Positions 1-6,628 of a DNA stretch of 11,158 nucleotides are shown in pieces (the first letter of the stretch is position 1; each line of letters begins with the position of its first letter). Under the pieces are notes generated by a model that was not told the origin of the DNA, did no database searches, and saw nothing but the letters and a program-made list of their open reading frames with translations. The translations under genes and the position numbers were made by a program. Source of the DNA: Asticcacaulis sp. UBA2476 (GTDB lineage: Bacteria > Pseudomonadota > Alphaproteobacteria > Caulobacterales > Caulobacteraceae); assembly GCA_002342035.1 (NCBI GenBank), contig DDPE01000101.1, forward strand, positions 1 to 11,158, read 5' to 3'.

Positions 1-762
1 TTCTGCGCCATCTATTCGACCTTTTTGCAGCGCGGCTATGATCAGGTGGCGCACGATGTCGCCTTGCAGGATCTGCCGGTGCGCTTTGCCATTGACCGGG
101 CCGGACTGGTCGGGGCCGATGGGGCGACCCATGCCGGCACGTTTGATGTGGGCTATCTGGGCGCACTTCCCGGCATGGTCTTGATGGCGGCGTCTGATGA
201 GGCCGAACTGGCGGCCATGATCGCCACCGCCACCGCCTATGATGACGGCCCATCGGCCTTCAGATATCCGCGCGGCGAAGGCACGGGAGCGGTGATCCCT
301 GAACTGGCGGCCTCGCTTGCGATCGGCAAAGGCCGGATTGTGCGCGAAGGCTCAAAGGTCGCCATCCTGTCGCTGGGCGCACGCTTAAGTGAAGCGCTCA
401 AGGCCGCCGACATTCTGGCCGCCAAGGGACTATCGACCACGGTGGCCGATGCCCGCTTTGCCAAGCCGCTCGACAAAGACCTGATCCGCCAACTGGCCAA
501 GCATCATGAGTGCCTGATCACCGTCGAAGAAGGCGCGATCGGTGGTTTCGGCGCGTTTGTGCTGCATTTTCTGGCCGAAGAGGGTGCGCTCGATGCGGGC
601 CTCAAGATCCGCACCCTGACCCTGCCGGATCGATTCCAGGATCACGATAAGCCCGACGCCATGTACGCAGATGCGGGCCTTGATGCGGAAGGGATTGCCA
701 TTGCGGCCCTTCAAGCGCTGGGCTTTAGCGAGGCGGATATTATCAAACTGGCCAAGGCATAA
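1..762 (+). CDS. dxs: 1-deoxy-D-xylulose-5-phosphate synthase, C-terminal part (5' end outside window)
   Basis: Frame 1 is open from the first base, so the gene starts upstream; 253 residues are visible, roughly the last 40% of a family usually about 620-640 residues long. DXS is a cytosolic thiamine-diphosphate enzyme that condenses pyruvate with glyceraldehyde-3-phosphate in the first step of the MEP isoprenoid pathway; the product also feeds thiamine and pyridoxal synthesis. Visible residues 4-16 (IYSTFLQRGYDQV) and the DRAGLVGADGATHAG block at 32-46 belong to the pyrimidine-binding transketolase domain and are diagnostic of DXS; the His at 44 corresponds to the conserved active-site His of this motif. 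The remainder, including VEEGAIGGFG, is the transketolase C-terminal domain. No frame damage is seen. The gene ends at TAA 760-762, three bases before a terminator hairpin, and converges on the next gene. The TTG at 25 is an internal Leu codon, not a start. Confidence 0.95.
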   Translation, partial: FCAIYSTFLQRGYDQVAHDVALQDLPVRFAIDRAGLVGADGATHAGTFDVGYLGALPGMVLMAASDEAELAAMIATATAYDDGPSAFRYPRGEGTGAVIPELAASLAIGKGRIVREGSKVAILSLGARLSEALKAADILAAKGLSTTVADARFAKPLDKDLIRQLAKHHECLITVEEGAIGGFGAFVLHFLAEEGALDAGLKIRTLTLPDRFQDHDKPDAMYADAGLDAEGIAIAALQALGFSEADIIKLAKA

Positions 763-791
763 AAACGGCGCCGGTTAGGGCGCCGCTCTTT
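761..791. terminator. Bidirectional intrinsic terminator between dxs and the RcnB-family gene
   Basis: A perfect 7-bp stem, CGGCGCC (766-772) with GGCGCCG (779-785), encloses the 6-nt loop GGTTAG. On the plus strand it is followed by CTCTTT; on the minus strand it is followed by TTTTT (complement of 761-765). It lies directly after the dxs stop and ten bases beyond the stop of the opposing gene, so it can serve both transcripts. The U-tract is better for the minus-strand transcript. Confidence 0.8.
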
Positions 792-794
792 AAG

Positions 795-1181
795 TTATCT
801 CGTTATAATAATGGTGGTGATAACGCCGGTCGCAACGGCGGCCAGAACATAGCGGTTGTCGATCTGACGCCATTCATAGCCACGCGGCGGGGCTTTCAGC
901 TTTTTGTGCTGGCGATAATCGACCGCCTTGCCACGCTGCCAGTCATTGTAGGCAACATAGCCGCCTTTTTTGTAGCTCGACTTATCGTGCTTGTGCCAGC
1001 CCTTGGGTGGCCCGCGTCTGTCATCATGGCGGTCGTCTTTGCGGTCATCATGACGGGCTTCGGTCTTGCCCTTCACCTGCTCATGACGGTCATCAGGACG
1101 CGGTTGCGCCATAGCCGTGCCGCTGAGGCCCGCGGATGCCATCATAATGGCCATCATAGAGGCGGCGAATATCTGTTTCAT
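795..1181 (-). CDS. RcnB-family secreted periplasmic protein
   Basis: A 128-residue protein with a Sec signal peptide (hydrophobic residues about 4-25, likely cleavage after AMA at 25). It is followed by a strongly charged Asp/Arg/His linker (residues about 28-56, with repeated HDDR-type units). The C-terminal block at about 73-115 (GGYVAYNDWQRG, then PPRGYEWRQIDNRYVL) is typical of the RcnB family. E. coli RcnB is a periplasmic protein needed for nickel/cobalt homeostasis alongside the RcnA exporter. Many alphaproteobacterial members have no known role and no rcnA is visible here, so a metal role is only possible. The end is hydrophobic (about 112-126). The start at 1181 is supported by AGGAGAGA on the minus strand (1186-1193), five bases upstream. 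It is a monocistronic gene converging on dxs. Confidence 0.82.
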   Translation of the reverse strand: MKQIFAASMMAIMMASAGLSGTAMAQPRPDDRHEQVKGKTEARHDDRKDDRHDDRRGPPKGWHKHDKSSYKKGGYVAYNDWQRGKAVDYRQHKKLKAPPRGYEWRQIDNRYVLAAVATGVITTIIITR

Positions 1182-1358
1182 TGGGTCTCTCCTTTTCCAT
1201 ACTGTGTTCCGATGCCCTTAGAATGATCCTTGCCCTATGAACCCTATCTGAATGTTCCGAGGTCTTAGTGTGTTGGTTTTATTTACGATTTGAAATATTT
1301 GCTGGTAATGTGGTCAGGCCCGCAATCCTTAAATCGTTCTTTTCGATACTATCTGCGT

Positions 1359-1386
1359 TTGACAGCGAAGCACTTACCGCTAAGCT
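1359..1386 (+). promoter_or_regulatory. Candidate sigma73-type promoter for the AbgT-family gene
   Basis: TTGACAG (1359-1365) is followed after 13 nt by GCTAAG (from 1379). This matches the first half of the Caulobacter housekeeping pattern TTGACGS-N(10-14)-GCTANAWC well, though the last bases of the -10 deviate. It would give a leader of about 25-30 nt. The rest of the 1182-1416 gap shows no further gene; it must also hold the promoter of the divergent RcnB-family gene, which I could not place. Confidence 0.4.
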
Positions 1387-1416
1387 CAGGGTTTTGCTGT
1401 GGTATGGGGATCGATC

Positions 1417-3003
1417 ATGACGAATAGCGATGCGATGCAACGCCAGAAGGGCTTTCTGGGACTGATCGAGCGGTTAGGGAATAAACTGCCCGATCCGGTC
1501 ATGATCTTTGTCTGGCTGATTCTGGTTCTGATGGTGCTGTCGACCATCGGCGCGCAACTTGGCTGGTCGGCCTCGATCCCCTTTTCCGGCGATACCGCTC
1601 CGCCATTCTCGACGCTAGAAAACGGGGTCGTCACCTATACCGCCGATAGCCTGTTCACCCAGGAAAACATCACCCGCCTGCTGGTCGATATGCCAAAGAC
1701 CCTGACCGGATTTGCGCCCTTGGGCGTCGTGCTGGTGGTCATGTACGGGGCAGCGGTGGCGGAGCGCACCGGCATGTTCAGCGCCCTGATCCGCTCAAGT
1801 CTGCGCAATGCCCCCAAGGCCATATTGACGCCGTGCGTGGCGGTGATCGGCATGTTGTCGCACCATGCTTCCGATACCGGCTATGTGGTGTTTATTCCAC
1901 TCGCCGCGCTTATCTATGCCTCGGTCGGTCGGCATCCGCTGGTAGGTGTGGCGGCCGCGTTTGCGGCGGTCTCCGGCGGTTATGCCGGTAATATCACGCC
2001 GGGTCAGATCGACGTTCTGCTGTTTGGCTTCACGCAGGAAGCGGCCCGCATTATCGATCCCGAATGGACGATGAACCCGATCGGCAACTGGTGGTTCATT
2101 GTGGCGATTGTGTTTCTATTCACCCCGATCGTGTGGTTCATCACCGATAAAATCGTCGAGCCGCGCCTCGGCAAATGGGGCGGCACCAAGGACACCGAAA
2201 TCGAAGCCGAACTGGCCAAATCCGAAGTGACCGAGGCCGAAAAGAAGGGCCTTAAGGCCGCAGGGATTGCCGCTTTAGTCATCATCGCCCTGTTTGCGGC
2301 CCTGGCCCTATGGCCCGGTTATACGCCGCTGATTGATGAAACAAAGACCGGCCCGGCGCAATTGCAGCCGTTTTATTCGGCCCTGATCCCCGGCTTCTTC
2401 CTGCTGTTTCTGGCCACCGGTATATCGTTTGGTGTCAAGGCGGGCACGGTCAAATCAGACAACGACGTGGTACGCATGATGGGGGAGGGGATACGCTCCA
2501 TGGCCCCCTATATCGTGTTTGCGTTTTTTGCCGCCCATTTCGTGGCTATGTTCAACTGGTCAGGGCTGGGGCCAATTGCCGCCATCAACGGGGCCGAGGT
2601 GCTCAAAGGCTGGAACCTGCCCGCGCCGCTGCTGCTGGTCAGTGTGCTGCTGTTCTCCTCGGTGCTTGATCTGTTTATCGGCTCGGCCTCGGCCAAGTGG
2701 TCGGCTCTGGCCCCCGTCGTCGTGCCGATGTTTATGCTGGTCGGTATTTCGCCCGAAATGACGACCGCAGCCTACCGCATGGGCGACAGCTACACCAATA
2801 TCATGACGCCGCTGATGTCCTATTTTCCGTTAATTCTAGCCTTCTGCCGACGATGGGATTCGACCTATGGGGTCGGGTCATTGCTGGCCCTGATGCTACC
2901 CTATGCCCTGTGCTTCATGGTGGCGGGGATCGCGATGACCGCTGGATGGGTGCATTTTGATCTGCCGCTGGGGCCCCACGCGCAGGTGCATTATTCGCGG
3001 TAA
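1417..3003 (+). CDS. AbgT-family transporter (p-aminobenzoyl-glutamate / antimetabolite transporter)
   Basis: A 528-residue polytopic inner-membrane protein (family members are about 490-520). I place the start at ATG 1417 rather than GTG 1399 because GGGGA (1406-1410) lies six bases upstream. AbgT members import p-aminobenzoyl-glutamate (E. coli AbgT) or export sulfonamides (Neisseria MtrF, Alcanivorax YdaH). Diagnostic features are N-terminal GFLGLIERLGNKLPDP, the HHASDTGYVVF segment (about 150-158), and the C-terminal core SASAKW then YRMGDSYTNIMTP. The residues reported as functionally important in MtrF align by spacing to S425, W428, P446, R454 and D457, all present. A long soluble charged stretch (about 250-278, rich in Glu and Lys) separates the two halves. 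No abgA/abgB hydrolase is adjacent, so import for folate salvage is not supported by context and antimetabolite efflux is equally possible. It stands alone and ends just before a large palindrome. Confidence 0.92.
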   Translation: MTNSDAMQRQKGFLGLIERLGNKLPDPVMIFVWLILVLMVLSTIGAQLGWSASIPFSGDTAPPFSTLENGVVTYTADSLFTQENITRLLVDMPKTLTGFAPLGVVLVVMYGAAVAERTGMFSALIRSSLRNAPKAILTPCVAVIGMLSHHASDTGYVVFIPLAALIYASVGRHPLVGVAAAFAAVSGGYAGNITPGQIDVLLFGFTQEAARIIDPEWTMNPIGNWWFIVAIVFLFTPIVWFITDKIVEPRLGKWGGTKDTEIEAELAKSEVTEAEKKGLKAAGIAALVIIALFAALALWPGYTPLIDETKTGPAQLQPFYSALIPGFFLLFLATGISFGVKAGTVKSDNDVVRMMGEGIRSMAPYIVFAFFAAHFVAMFNWSGLGPIAAINGAEVLKGWNLPAPLLLVSVLLFSSVLDLFIGSASAKWSALAPVVVPMFMLVGISPEMTTAAYRMGDSYTNIMTPLMSYFPLILAFCRRWDSTYGVGSLLALMLPYALCFMVAGIAMTAGWVHFDLPLGPHAQVHYSR

Positions 3004-3008
3004 ATGAC

Positions 3009-3140
3009 TCTCCTCCCTACGTAGTGGGGAGGTGGCTGTGAGCATAGCGAGCAGACGGAGGGGTACATAACTACAGGAATATACCCCTCCGTCTGCTCGC
3101 TATGCTCACAGCCACCTCCCCATCTTCGATAGGGAGGAGA
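3009..3140. repeat. Long near-perfect inverted repeat (palindromic intergenic element)
   Basis: A 41-bp arm at 3025-3065 is the exact reverse complement of 3082-3122, with a 16-nt loop (3066-3081). An outer 11-bp arm (TCTCCTCCCTA at 3009-3019) pairs exactly with 3130-3140, separated from the inner stem by a small asymmetric internal loop (5 versus 7 nt). Transcribed RNA from either strand would fold into a hairpin of over 100 nt. It fills the gap between convergent genes and could block read-through both ways. Its purine-rich GGGGAGGTGGC arms look like the dispersed GGGGAGG-type palindromes common between genes in alphaproteobacteria, but no second copy is in this window. Confidence 0.88.
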
Positions 3141-3170
3141 ATTGAATAGTCAATTTCCAAACCTTTGCGC

Positions 3171-4442
3171 TTAATTCTCCTGCAAACGGTTGGCGGTCAG
3201 ACGGGCCGCCGCCGCCACAAACAGTACCCAGATTAAGCTGTTTTGCCCCAGAATAAAGCTTTCTGACAGGATCAAAAAGCTGAATAGACACAGGATCAGC
3301 ACCGAGAAAAAACCGTCATTCACCTTTGAGAACCGAAACAGGGCGCACAGGAAACAGATCGCCAAAAACACCCCAAAGGTGATCACTCCGACCCAGCCCA
3401 ACTGCACCAGCAAATCCAGCCAGCCATTGTGCGCCGACGGTACTGGCCAATGGGTTTCGCGCCGCACGATCAGGGCGGGCACCGATCCTTCCGCCCAGAA
3501 GGCTTTGTAGCCATAGCCGAGCAGGGGGCGTTCCTCGGACAGCCGCCCCAGCGCTTCCCAGATCTGGGTGCGGCCGGTTAGCGTCGGGTCCTTGCCCAAG
3601 GCTTTCAAAACCACATCGGGGATGGTCATAAACACGACGGTGCCTATGGTGGCCGCCGTTGTAGCGCACCAGATAATGACGACGCTGATCAGGCCACCGC
3701 GCTGAATGGCCACCAGCACCGGCATGGCTCCCAGACTGAGCAAACACGCCAGCAGGGAGGTCTTTGAGCGCGACAGCACGACCAATACGAATATCATTAC
3801 GGCGGCTGCGATCCATGCCTTGCGCCGCTCCGGCACCTGAAAGGCGGAGGCACACGCGGCGATAAACCCCAGCACCATCATGGCGGCCATCTGGTTCTTT
3901 TCGTGCCATAGCCCGCGCCAGGCGCCGGCATTGATGTCGTGAGCGATACCCATCTTTGGGTACAAAACTGCTGCCAGATAGGAACCGATCGCAAGACCTA
4001 CAAAGGTGATGCCGACAATCTGGGTCAGGTCTGAGCCCTTATAGCGCGCCCCCAGATAAAGCCCGAACAGGCTGGTGAAGGCCAATGCAATGGCACGTCG
4101 GCTTGAAACATCGGGCGCGATCGACCAGACCGATGACAGATAGGCCAGTCCTACAAATATGCCGGTGGCAAACAGGGCCGGGATTACGCGCAAAAAACTG
4201 GGAATTCGTAAGGCACACAGCAGCGCCGTGGCACCGTACACCGGCAGCCATAGCAGGCGCATCCATGCGGTTTCGCCACCGTTTTCCTGATTGGGCGCAA
4301 ATAGCGGCGCCCACAGGGCTTCGGTGAACATGAACACGCAGAAAATGGTCAGGGCGACTTCGGCGGCGCGGATCAGCACAGCCCAGCGATCCGCCGGTTC
4401 GGTGGCGGGTATCGTCTCTGTCCGGTAAAAGGCGGCGGTCAT
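3171..4442 (-). CDS. Wzy / O-antigen ligase (WaaL)-type polysaccharide membrane protein
   Basis: A 423-residue protein with about ten or more hydrophobic segments, the architecture of the Wzy_C (O-antigen ligase/polymerase) superfamily. Family-like signatures are WRGLWHEKNQMA (175-186), SRSKTS (224-229) and TGRTQIW (289-295). GYGYKAFW (309-316) and SAHNGWLDLLVQLG (336-349) complete the set; the Arg residues and H338 fall in the large periplasmic loop where catalytic residues of this family sit. Such proteins polymerise undecaprenyl-linked repeat units or transfer glycan to lipid A core. ExoQ-like exopolysaccharide polymerase is an equally good guess. No other glycan gene is nearby, so ligase and polymerase cannot be told apart. 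The start at 4442 lacks a strong Shine-Dalgarno sequence. The gene lies 59 bp after the upstream sensor gene on the same strand with no hairpin between, so co-transcription is possible. Confidence 0.85.
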   Translation of the reverse strand: MTAAFYRTETIPATEPADRWAVLIRAAEVALTIFCVFMFTEALWAPLFAPNQENGGETAWMRLLWLPVYGATALLCALRIPSFLRVIPALFATGIFVGLAYLSSVWSIAPDVSSRRAIALAFTSLFGLYLGARYKGSDLTQIVGITFVGLAIGSYLAAVLYPKMGIAHDINAGAWRGLWHEKNQMAAMMVLGFIAACASAFQVPERRKAWIAAAVMIFVLVVLSRSKTSLLACLLSLGAMPVLVAIQRGGLISVVIIWCATTAATIGTVVFMTIPDVVLKALGKDPTLTGRTQIWEALGRLSEERPLLGYGYKAFWAEGSVPALIVRRETHWPVPSAHNGWLDLLVQLGWVGVITFGVFLAICFLCALFRFSKVNDGFFSVLILCLFSFLILSESFILGQNSLIWVLFVAAAARLTANRLQEN

Positions 4443-4501
4443 GGCCCGGACATTACAGATAAAAGGTCAAGATATTCCTTCTGCGCAACGCTCCATAGGC
4501 T

Positions 4502-5380
4502 TTAGTCCAGTATAATCTGGCGCAGTTCCATCTGCTTCAGGCGCTCGATTTCGCGCTGCTCCCGCGCCAGCCGATCCGCCTCGATGGCCCGGTCACGCAG
4601 GTGTTCAATAGCCCGCCAGACCGACGCGATTTCGTCGTGCGAATGATGGACATGGGCCGGGTCGTGGTGCGGATGGGCGTCAGGAATGGGCGTGTCGTAT
4701 TTGCCCTCGGATACGCTGATGATAGCGTTGGCGATGGTCTTAAGCGGCTTTGAGATGAACTCCACGACGATCCACACCGATATGGCGACCATGAGCACGA
4801 TCCCCATAATGGCCACCGTCATGAAATGAATGGCGCGTTTGGCGTTATATTCGCGTGCGATGGCCTGATGGTTGGCCAGATCTTTACGTGAGGCTAGAAC
4901 TGCCTTTTCGACATCGGCCTGAAAGGCGATGCGGCGAGCGCGGGCGCGCTCATTATTGCCCAGTTTGTCCGCTTCGGCGGGCGATACCGTCGTCCCCAGC
5001 CGGATCAGTTCACGGCGGAAGGTTATAAAATCCGCGGCCTGCTTTTCGATAACCCCAAAGCTGGCCAACTTGGCCGGCCCGCCATTGACGCGCCAGTCTT
5101 CCAGGGTCTGTTCGATTTCAGTGAGGTCGTTCTCCAGCCGCTTGGCAAAGACGCGGGCTGAGGTGGTGTCTTTTGACAGATATATGCCGCGTGATTCCAT
5201 GACGGCGCTGGAGACCAGATAGTTGAGGTGTTCGCCGTAATAGGTGTTGTCATAGGACAGACCGTAATTTTTCATCATCCGGTCATAGTCGCGGATGGTC
5301 AGTACGCCCAGCGCGGCAATCGCCAGCGCCATGACCGCAAACGCCCCGACAAGGGCAAGTATTCTGGACTTGATCGACAT
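4502..5380 (-). CDS. MCP-like sensor with HAMP domain but no output domain (paralogue A)
   Basis: 292 residues from ATG 5380, chosen over ATG 5410 because GGGAGA (complement of 5386-5391) sits five bases upstream and the paralogue begins the same way (MSI[KR]SR). Layout: transmembrane helix 1 (about 7-28), a helical periplasmic sensory region (about 30-184) and transmembrane helix 2 (about 185-208). A HAMP domain (about 209-265) and a short charged coiled coil ending in RQIILD follow. The EHLN.LVSSAV.ESRGIY block (50-67) resembles the ligand domain of alphaproteobacterial methyl-accepting chemotaxis proteins. There is no MCP signalling, kinase or cyclase domain, so the partner is unknown. The HAMP connector carries a His-rich insert (seven His in 236-248). 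Signal transmission through HAMP to a separate partner is inference. Confidence 0.8.
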   Translation of the reverse strand: MSIKSRILALVGAFAVMALAIAALGVLTIRDYDRMMKNYGLSYDNTYYGEHLNYLVSSAVMESRGIYLSKDTTSARVFAKRLENDLTEIEQTLEDWRVNGGPAKLASFGVIEKQAADFITFRRELIRLGTTVSPAEADKLGNNERARARRIAFQADVEKAVLASRKDLANHQAIAREYNAKRAIHFMTVAIMGIVLMVAISVWIVVEFISKPLKTIANAIISVSEGKYDTPIPDAHPHHDPAHVHHSHDEIASVWRAIEHLRDRAIEADRLAREQREIERLKQMELRQIILD

Positions 5381-5385
5381 GGGTA

Positions 5386-5391
5386 TCTCCC
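5386..5391 (-). promoter_or_regulatory. Ribosome binding site deciding the start of sensor paralogue A
   Basis: The minus strand reads GGGAGA five bases before the ATG at 5380. The in-frame ATG at 5410 has no comparable site and would add ten residues that do not resemble a signal anchor. Confidence 0.7.
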
Positions 5392-5584
5392 TGCCTTTAT
5401 GTTTCTGCACGCAGATACCGGATATCGGCGTGTATTTCCCTGTGGTAGTTTTATGCCTTACTCAGCCGGTAAGGTTTTTGATGTACTGAATATATTATGC
5501 CTAAACGCGCAAATAGCAATGATTGATAAATCAGGCCTTCGTGATGCGGGCAAGACCTGTTTTCGGTGACGCAATACTTTTGCG

Positions 5585-5609
5585 GGTGCGAACGAATATT
5601 GTGCGCACC
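5585..5609 (-). terminator. Possible hairpin directly after the stop of sensor paralogue B
   Basis: GGTGCG (5585-5590) pairs with CGCACC (5604-5609), abutting the stop codon at 5610. There is no T-tract on the minus strand, so this is a weak terminator or processing hairpin at best. The rest of the 5381-5609 gap shows no gene. Confidence 0.3.
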
Positions 5610-6443
5610 TTAATCCAGCAGGATCTGACGCATTTCGAGGGAGCGTTTCTCCTCGGCGTCTCTTTCGGCCTTTGCGGTGACTTCGGCCATTTTTGCGCGG
5701 TCGGCCAGAAGCGACAGGGCTTTCCATACGGCTGAGATTTCGGTGCCGGCTCTTGTATCCGAAGGTGCGTTCCGGGGGGCATCATAGTCGCCTTCGGACA
5801 CACGGATAATAGAGTGGGCGAGGGTCTGCATCGGTCGGGAAATATAGGCCATGGCCCACCATAGCGACAGGCCGATCATACTCACCAGCCCAAAGCCGAC
5901 GATGACCACAAAATGCATGATGCGCCCGTCGCCATAGTTGCGGGCGATTTCACGATGGCGATCAAGTTCACGCCGGTTCATATCAACCCAGTGGCTAAGA
6001 TCAGCCTGGTACTGGGTGCGGGTATGGCGGTTGGTTTCATTATTACCATGACGGTCGGCGGCGGCCGGAGAGACCTGCGTGCCGAGGCGAATAAGCTCAC
6101 GCCGGAACGCGACAAAGGCCTGGGTCTGGGTAACAAGCTCAGGGCTCAGGGTTGGCGGTTCGTTCAGTACGGTCTCGATGTCCTGAAGGTTGCGCTCAAG
6201 GCGGGCGGCGAACAACTTGGCGTCTTCGGTGTTGCGGGCGTGATAGATGCCGCGCGATTCCGCGACAGCGCTAGAAACCAACCCGTTGAGGTGCTCAGCC
6301 TTATGGGCGGTTTCATGGGTTTGCGTATACTGGGCCAGCATGCGGCTGTAGTCGGCAATGCTGACCACGCCCAATACGGCAATGGCCAGTGCCATGACGG
6401 CAAACCCGGCGACCAGCGCCAGAAACCTCGATCGGATCGACAT
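5610..6443 (-). CDS. MCP-like sensor with HAMP domain but no output domain (paralogue B)
   Basis: 277 residues from ATG 6443. The upstream in-frame ATG at 6470 would add nine residues; the MSIRSR start matches paralogue A, though the ribosome site (GTGGGG) is weaker. Layout is the same as the neighbour: transmembrane helix 1 (about 7-28), periplasmic helical domain (about 30-174), transmembrane helix 2 (about 176-200), HAMP (about 201-256) and a short coiled coil ending RQILLD. In the first 30 residues 22 are identical to paralogue A, and both share EHLN.LVSSAV.ESRGIY and FRRELIRLGT.VSP, so this is a tandem duplication that has since diverged. Here the HAMP connector reads NAPSDTRAGTE, without the His cluster of paralogue A. 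The signalling output is not encoded. It is separated from A by 229 bp, so each may have its own promoter. Confidence 0.8.
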   Translation of the reverse strand: MSIRSRFLALVAGFAVMALAIAVLGVVSIADYSRMLAQYTQTHETAHKAEHLNGLVSSAVAESRGIYHARNTEDAKLFAARLERNLQDIETVLNEPPTLSPELVTQTQAFVAFRRELIRLGTQVSPAAADRHGNNETNRHTRTQYQADLSHWVDMNRRELDRHREIARNYGDGRIMHFVVIVGFGLVSMIGLSLWWAMAYISRPMQTLAHSIIRVSEGDYDAPRNAPSDTRAGTEISAVWKALSLLADRAKMAEVTAKAERDAEEKRSLEMRQILLD

Positions 6444-6477
6444 GAAGACCCCACATACGCTTACTACCATCCCCTAG

Positions 6478-6492
6478 GGATCGTTTCGATCC
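6478..6492. promoter_or_regulatory. Short palindrome upstream of sensor paralogue B
   Basis: GGATCG-TTT-CGATCC forms perfect 6-bp arms, centred about 42 bp before the ATG at 6443. It could be an operator, but so short a palindrome can arise by chance and no matching site is seen before paralogue A. Confidence 0.25.
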
Positions 6493-6562
6493 TGATTGAG
6501 CGGTATAAATGTAAAATAGAGGTGAATAACCACGGAGTTAAAGAGGTTATGTCTTTGAAACC

Positions 6563-6601
6563 GAAATAAAAAGGGCTCCGCACATTACATGCGGAACCCT
6601 T
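6563..6601 (-). terminator. Intrinsic terminator of the epimerase-dehydratase operon
   Basis: On the minus strand AAGGGTTCCGCA (from 6601) pairs with TGCGGAGCCCTT over 12 bp with one G-U pair, a 7-nt loop (6583-6589), and then T5 followed by ATTT. It lies 27 bp past the dehydratase stop at 6629 and before the next minus-strand gene, cleanly separating the sugar operon from the sensor pair. Confidence 0.88.
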
Positions 6602-6628
6602 AAATGGTAATTCGTGACGGCTCTATTT

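Noticed and set aside
906..1226. A 106-codon plus-strand open frame with hydrophobic stretches opposite the RcnB-family gene
   Set aside because: The minus-strand gene has a signal peptide, a strong ribosome site and a family domain; the hydrophobicity here is the complement of its charged linker.
1206..1256. GGAAC boxes on the minus strand upstream of the RcnB-family gene, tested as EcfG stress promoter elements
   Set aside because: No GTT element occurs at the required 16-17 nt spacing.
3316..3909. A 197-codon minus-strand open frame inside the Wzy-type gene
   Set aside because: It is an alternate frame of a gene with clear family motifs and shows no membrane pattern or domain.
5456..5479. 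CCTTAC / GTAAGG hairpin followed by T5 on the plus strand
   Set aside because: It has terminator form, but only for plus-strand transcription, and no plus-strand gene lies upstream for about 2.4 kb; the stem is only 6 bp, so it is probably chance.
5913..6569. A 218-codon plus-strand open frame over sensor paralogue B
   Set aside because: It mirrors the opposite strand of a gene with clear membrane and HAMP architecture; its composition is shadow-like and it has no domain of its own.
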